From Kitasatospora indigofera (GTDB lineage: Bacteria; Actinomycetota; Actinomycetes; Streptomycetales; Streptomycetaceae), in the NCBI RefSeq assembly GCF_014655955.1, contig NZ_BNBO01000003.1:276534-340533 (forward strand): a DNA stretch of 64,000 bases, written 5' to 3'. The translations under genes and the position numbers were made by a program. A model generated the notes under the pieces. It was not told where the DNA came from. It ran no database searches and saw only the letters and a list, made by a program, of their open reading frames with translations. Numbering within the stretch: position 1 is the first letter of the stretch; the number at the start of each line of letters is the position of its first letter. Below are positions 62,105 through 64,000 of this stretch, piece by piece.

Positions 62105-63211
62105 ATGAGCGACCAACTGACCCTCGGCAAGGCCGAAGGCTCCCCCGCCGGCCCGGCCGGTGAGCCGCTGCTGCAGATGAGCGGCCTGCAGAAGCACTTC
62201 CCCGTCAACGGCGGGTTCATCTTCAAGCGCCGGATCGGCTCGGTGCACGCGGTCGACGGCGTCGACCTGACGGTGCACGCCAACGAGTCGGTCGGCCTGG
62301 TCGGCGAGTCCGGCTGCGGCAAGTCCACCACCGGCCGCCTGGTCACCCGGCTGCTGGAGCCGACCGGCGGCTCGATCCGCTACGCCGGCCAGGACATCAC
62401 GCACGCCTCCCGCAAGGAGCTGGCGCCGGTCCGGTCCGAGATCCAGATGATCTTCCAGGACCCGTACTCCTCGTTGAACCCCCGGCACACCGTGGGCTCC
62501 ATCATCGGCGCCCCGATGGAGATCAACGGCATCAAGCCGGCCGGCGGCATCCAGCGCCGGGTGCAGGAGCTGCTGGAGACGGTCGGCCTCAACCCGGAGC
62601 ACTTCAACCGGTTCCCGCACGAGTTCTCCGGCGGCCAGCGCCAGCGGATCGGCGTCGCCCGCGCGCTGTCGCTCAGCCCCAAGCTGATCGTCGCCGACGA
62701 GCCGGTCTCGGCGCTCGACGTCTCGATCCAGGCCCAGGTGGTCAACCTGCTGCAGCAGCTGCAGAAGGACCTCGGCATCGCCTTCCTGTTCATCGCGCAC
62801 GACCTCTCCATCGTGCGGCACTTCTCGCAGCGGGTCGCGGTGATGTACCTCGGCAAGATCGTCGAGATCGCCGACCGCAAGTCGCTGTACGAGAGCCCCC
62901 GGCACCCGTACACCCACGCGCTGCTCTCGGCCGTCCCCGAGGCCGACCCGGACGACCACCGCGAGCGGATCCGGCTGACCGGCGACGTGCCCTCGCCGGT
63001 CAACCCGCCCTCGGGCTGCCGCTTCCGCACCCGCTGCTGGAAGGCCCAGGACAAGTGCGCCACCGAGGAGCCGCCGCTGGTGCAGCTCTCCGGCAGCCTG
63101 GACAGCCACCTGACGGCCTGCCACTTCCCGGAGGGGCCCAGCACCGCCGAGCTGTCCGCGAAGGCCGCCACGGACCTCCTGCCGGGCCAGCGCGAGGGCG
63201 GCCTGGTCTGA
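62105..63211 (+). CDS. Oligopeptide ABC transporter ATPase (DppF type)
   Basis: A 368-residue ATPase: Walker A LVGESGCGKSTTG, Q-loop MIFQDPYSSLNPRH, signature [16 protein letters not shown], Walker [13 protein letters not shown] and H in FIAHDLSIV. The C-terminal oligopeptide-type extension has the cysteine cluster [17 protein letters not shown] start, 19 bases after the frameshifted partner gene. Opp/Dpp importers normally need both ATPases as a heterodimer. With the partner broken, this subunit would have to act alone or with another one. Confidence 0.95.
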   Translation: MSDQLTLGKAEGSPAGPAGEPLLQMSGLQKHFPVNGGFIFKRRIGSVHAVDGVDLTVHANESVGLVGESGCGKSTTGRLVTRLLEPTGGSIRYAGQDITHASRKELAPVRSEIQMIFQDPYSSLNPRHTVGSIIGAPMEINGIKPAGGIQRRVQELLETVGLNPEHFNRFPHEFSGGQRQRIGVARALSLSPKLIVADEPVSALDVSIQAQVVNLLQQLQKDLGIAFLFIAHDLSIVRHFSQRVAVMYLGKIVEIADRKSLYESPRHPYTHALLSAVPEADPDDHRERIRLTGDVPSPVNPPSGCRFRTRCWKAQDKCATEEPPLVQLSGSLDSHLTACHFPEGPSTAELSAKAATDLLPGQREGGLV

Positions 63212-63246
63212 TCCGGCGGCGCCGGCGTACGCAGCACCACCTGAAC

Positions 63247-63275
63247 CGAGGCCCGGGGGCACCCCCCGGGCCTCG
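63247..63275. terminator. Terminator of the oligopeptide permease operon
   Basis: A perfect 13-bp stem (CGAGGCCCGGGGG at 63247-63259, complement at 63263-63275) with a 3-base loop, 35 bases after the last ATPase gene. Confidence 0.85.
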
Positions 63276-63384
63276 GCCGTTCCCGCGCCCGGACCCGGGC
63301 GGCCCGGCCCGCTGCACCGCCCGGCAGCCCGGCCCGGTGGCCCGGCCCCGGGCGCGCCGGCGCGGACGCACCGCCCGGACGCCA

Positions 63385-63420
63385 GAGGGCCGCGGTCGCC
63401 CGACGGCGACCGCGGCCCTC
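63385..63420. terminator. Terminator of the minus-strand ATPase gene at the right edge
   Basis: A perfect 15-bp stem (GAGGGCCGCGGTCGC at 63385-63399, complement at 63406-63420), 17 bases beyond the stop of the minus-strand gene. Between this and the previous hairpin lies about 110 bases of GC-rich spacer. Confidence 0.85.
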
Positions 63421-63437
63421 TGTTCGTCCCCGTCCGG

Positions 63438-64000
63438 TCAGCCCGCCCCCACCACGTCCCGGACCTGCGCGAAGTGGCAGGCGGAGTCGTGCGCCGCCGG
63501 GCCCTTCAGCAACTCCGGCGCGGCCAGCAGCGGCTCCTCGGTCGCGCAGCGCTCCTCGGCCTTCCAGCAGCGGGTGCGGAAGCGGCAGCCCGACGGCGGG
63601 TTGGCCGGCGAGGGCAGGTCCCCGCTGAGCAGGATCCGCTCCCGGTTCTCCCGGCCGGTCGGGTCCGGCACCGGCACCGCCGAGAGCAGCGCCTGGGTGT
63701 AGGGGTGGGTCGGGAAGGAGTAGATCTGCTCCTCGGTCCCGATCTCGACCATCTTGCCGAGGTACATCACGCCGACCCGGTCGGAGATGTGCCGGACGAT
63801 CGAGAGGTCGTGCGCGATGAACATGTACGACAGGTCGAACTCGGTCTGCAGCTGCTCCAGCAGGTTGATCACCTGCGCCTGGACGGACACGTCCAGGGCC
63901 GAGACCGGCTCGTCGCAGATGATGATCTCCGGCTTGAGCGCCAGCCCGCGGGCGATGCCGATGCGCTGGCGCTGGCCGCCGGAGAACTGGTGCGGGTACC
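63438..64000 (-). CDS. Oligopeptide ABC transporter ATPase (DppF type), cut by the window edge
   Basis: The C-terminal 187 or so residues of a second peptide-type ATPase. The N-terminus lies beyond 64000. Visible are the signature ([17 protein letters not shown]), Walker B ([12 protein letters not shown]), [16 protein letters not shown], and the C-terminal cluster [14 protein letters not shown]. It is closely related to the plus-strand ATPase that ends at 63211. It probably closes a second oligopeptide permease operon that converges on the first, so the two clusters stand side by side. Confidence 0.93.
   Translation of the reverse strand, partial: YPHQFSGGQRQRIGIARGLALKPEIIICDEPVSALDVSVQAQVINLLEQLQTEFDLSYMFIAHDLSIVRHISDRVGVMYLGKMVEIGTEEQIYSFPTHPYTQALLSAVPVPDPTGRENRERILLSGDLPSPANPPSGCRFRTRCWKAEERCATEEPLLAAPELLKGPAAHDSACHFAQVRDVVGAG

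Overview
The window is very GC-rich, read densely on both strands, and carries GTG, TTG and probably rarer start codons. Its gene content (mycothiol deacetylase MshB, Mrp, a SigE/RseA-type sigma/anti-sigma pair, TatB, DapC/DapE, a 7Fe ferredoxin, a DUF3117 protein and an oligopeptide permease operon) points to an actinobacterium of the Streptomyces/Kitasatospora type. From memory, much of the gene order parallels the mycobacterial mshB-fdx-dapC-dapE-folP2-tag-sigE-rseA-tatB-mrp-corA region, so most of the window is conserved core chromosome. No tRNA, rRNA or CRISPR array was seen.

Layout. 0.2-8.6 kb: ferritin-like protein, DEAD-box helicase with a long structured leader, alpha/beta hydrolase, a 48-residue protein, a zinc-ribbon protein, PHP phosphatase, MarC membrane protein and a SUFU-domain protein. 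8.6-15.3 kb: a magnesium-related stretch (CorA behind a leader peptide, an MgtE-N/CBS protein without a channel domain, DUF1003), then mrp. 15.29-25.44 kb: an integrated mobile element. 25.5-30.2 kb: a two-component system, a lipase-like membrane protein and an unknown protein. 30.3-37.4 kb: tatB, rseA-like, ECF sigma factor, O-methyltransferase, DUF3117, enoyl-CoA hydratase, tag, DivIVA-like and a folP2-type gene. 37.4-45.4 kb: LOG-like protein, dapE, a membrane-anchored exported protein, an Ala/Gly-rich secreted protein, dapC, ferredoxin, GNAT and SirB1-type proteins. 45.6-49.4 kb: an ABC exporter translationally coupled to its kinase, with the response regulator next to it. 49.5-56.4 kb: S9 peptidase, a small membrane protein, mshB, a membrane protein and a peptidoglycan-binding-type protein. 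56.9-63.2 kb: an oligopeptide ABC importer operon (permease, lipoprotein, permease, ATPase, ATPase) whose first ATPase gene is frameshifted. A second peptide-type ATPase enters from the right edge on the minus strand.

The accessory part is the roughly 10.1-kb element. It is bounded by 13-bp direct repeats (15287-15299, 25425-25437) and sits in the last codons of mrp, so mrp stays intact. The probable original mrp terminator is now beyond the right end. The element has a tyrosine integrase, an excisionase, a DUF3987-like replication protein, a divergent GntR/HTH switch and several palindrome or iteron clusters. No FtsK/TraB transfer gene was seen. Its left arm carries two unusual cargo genes: a low-GC 626-residue orphan with a degenerate nuclease-like region, and an HTH-linker-peptide deformylase fusion. 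These two are the best candidates here for something undescribed. Other points to follow up are probable CTG and ATC starts, a leader peptide before corA, and the broken permease ATPase.
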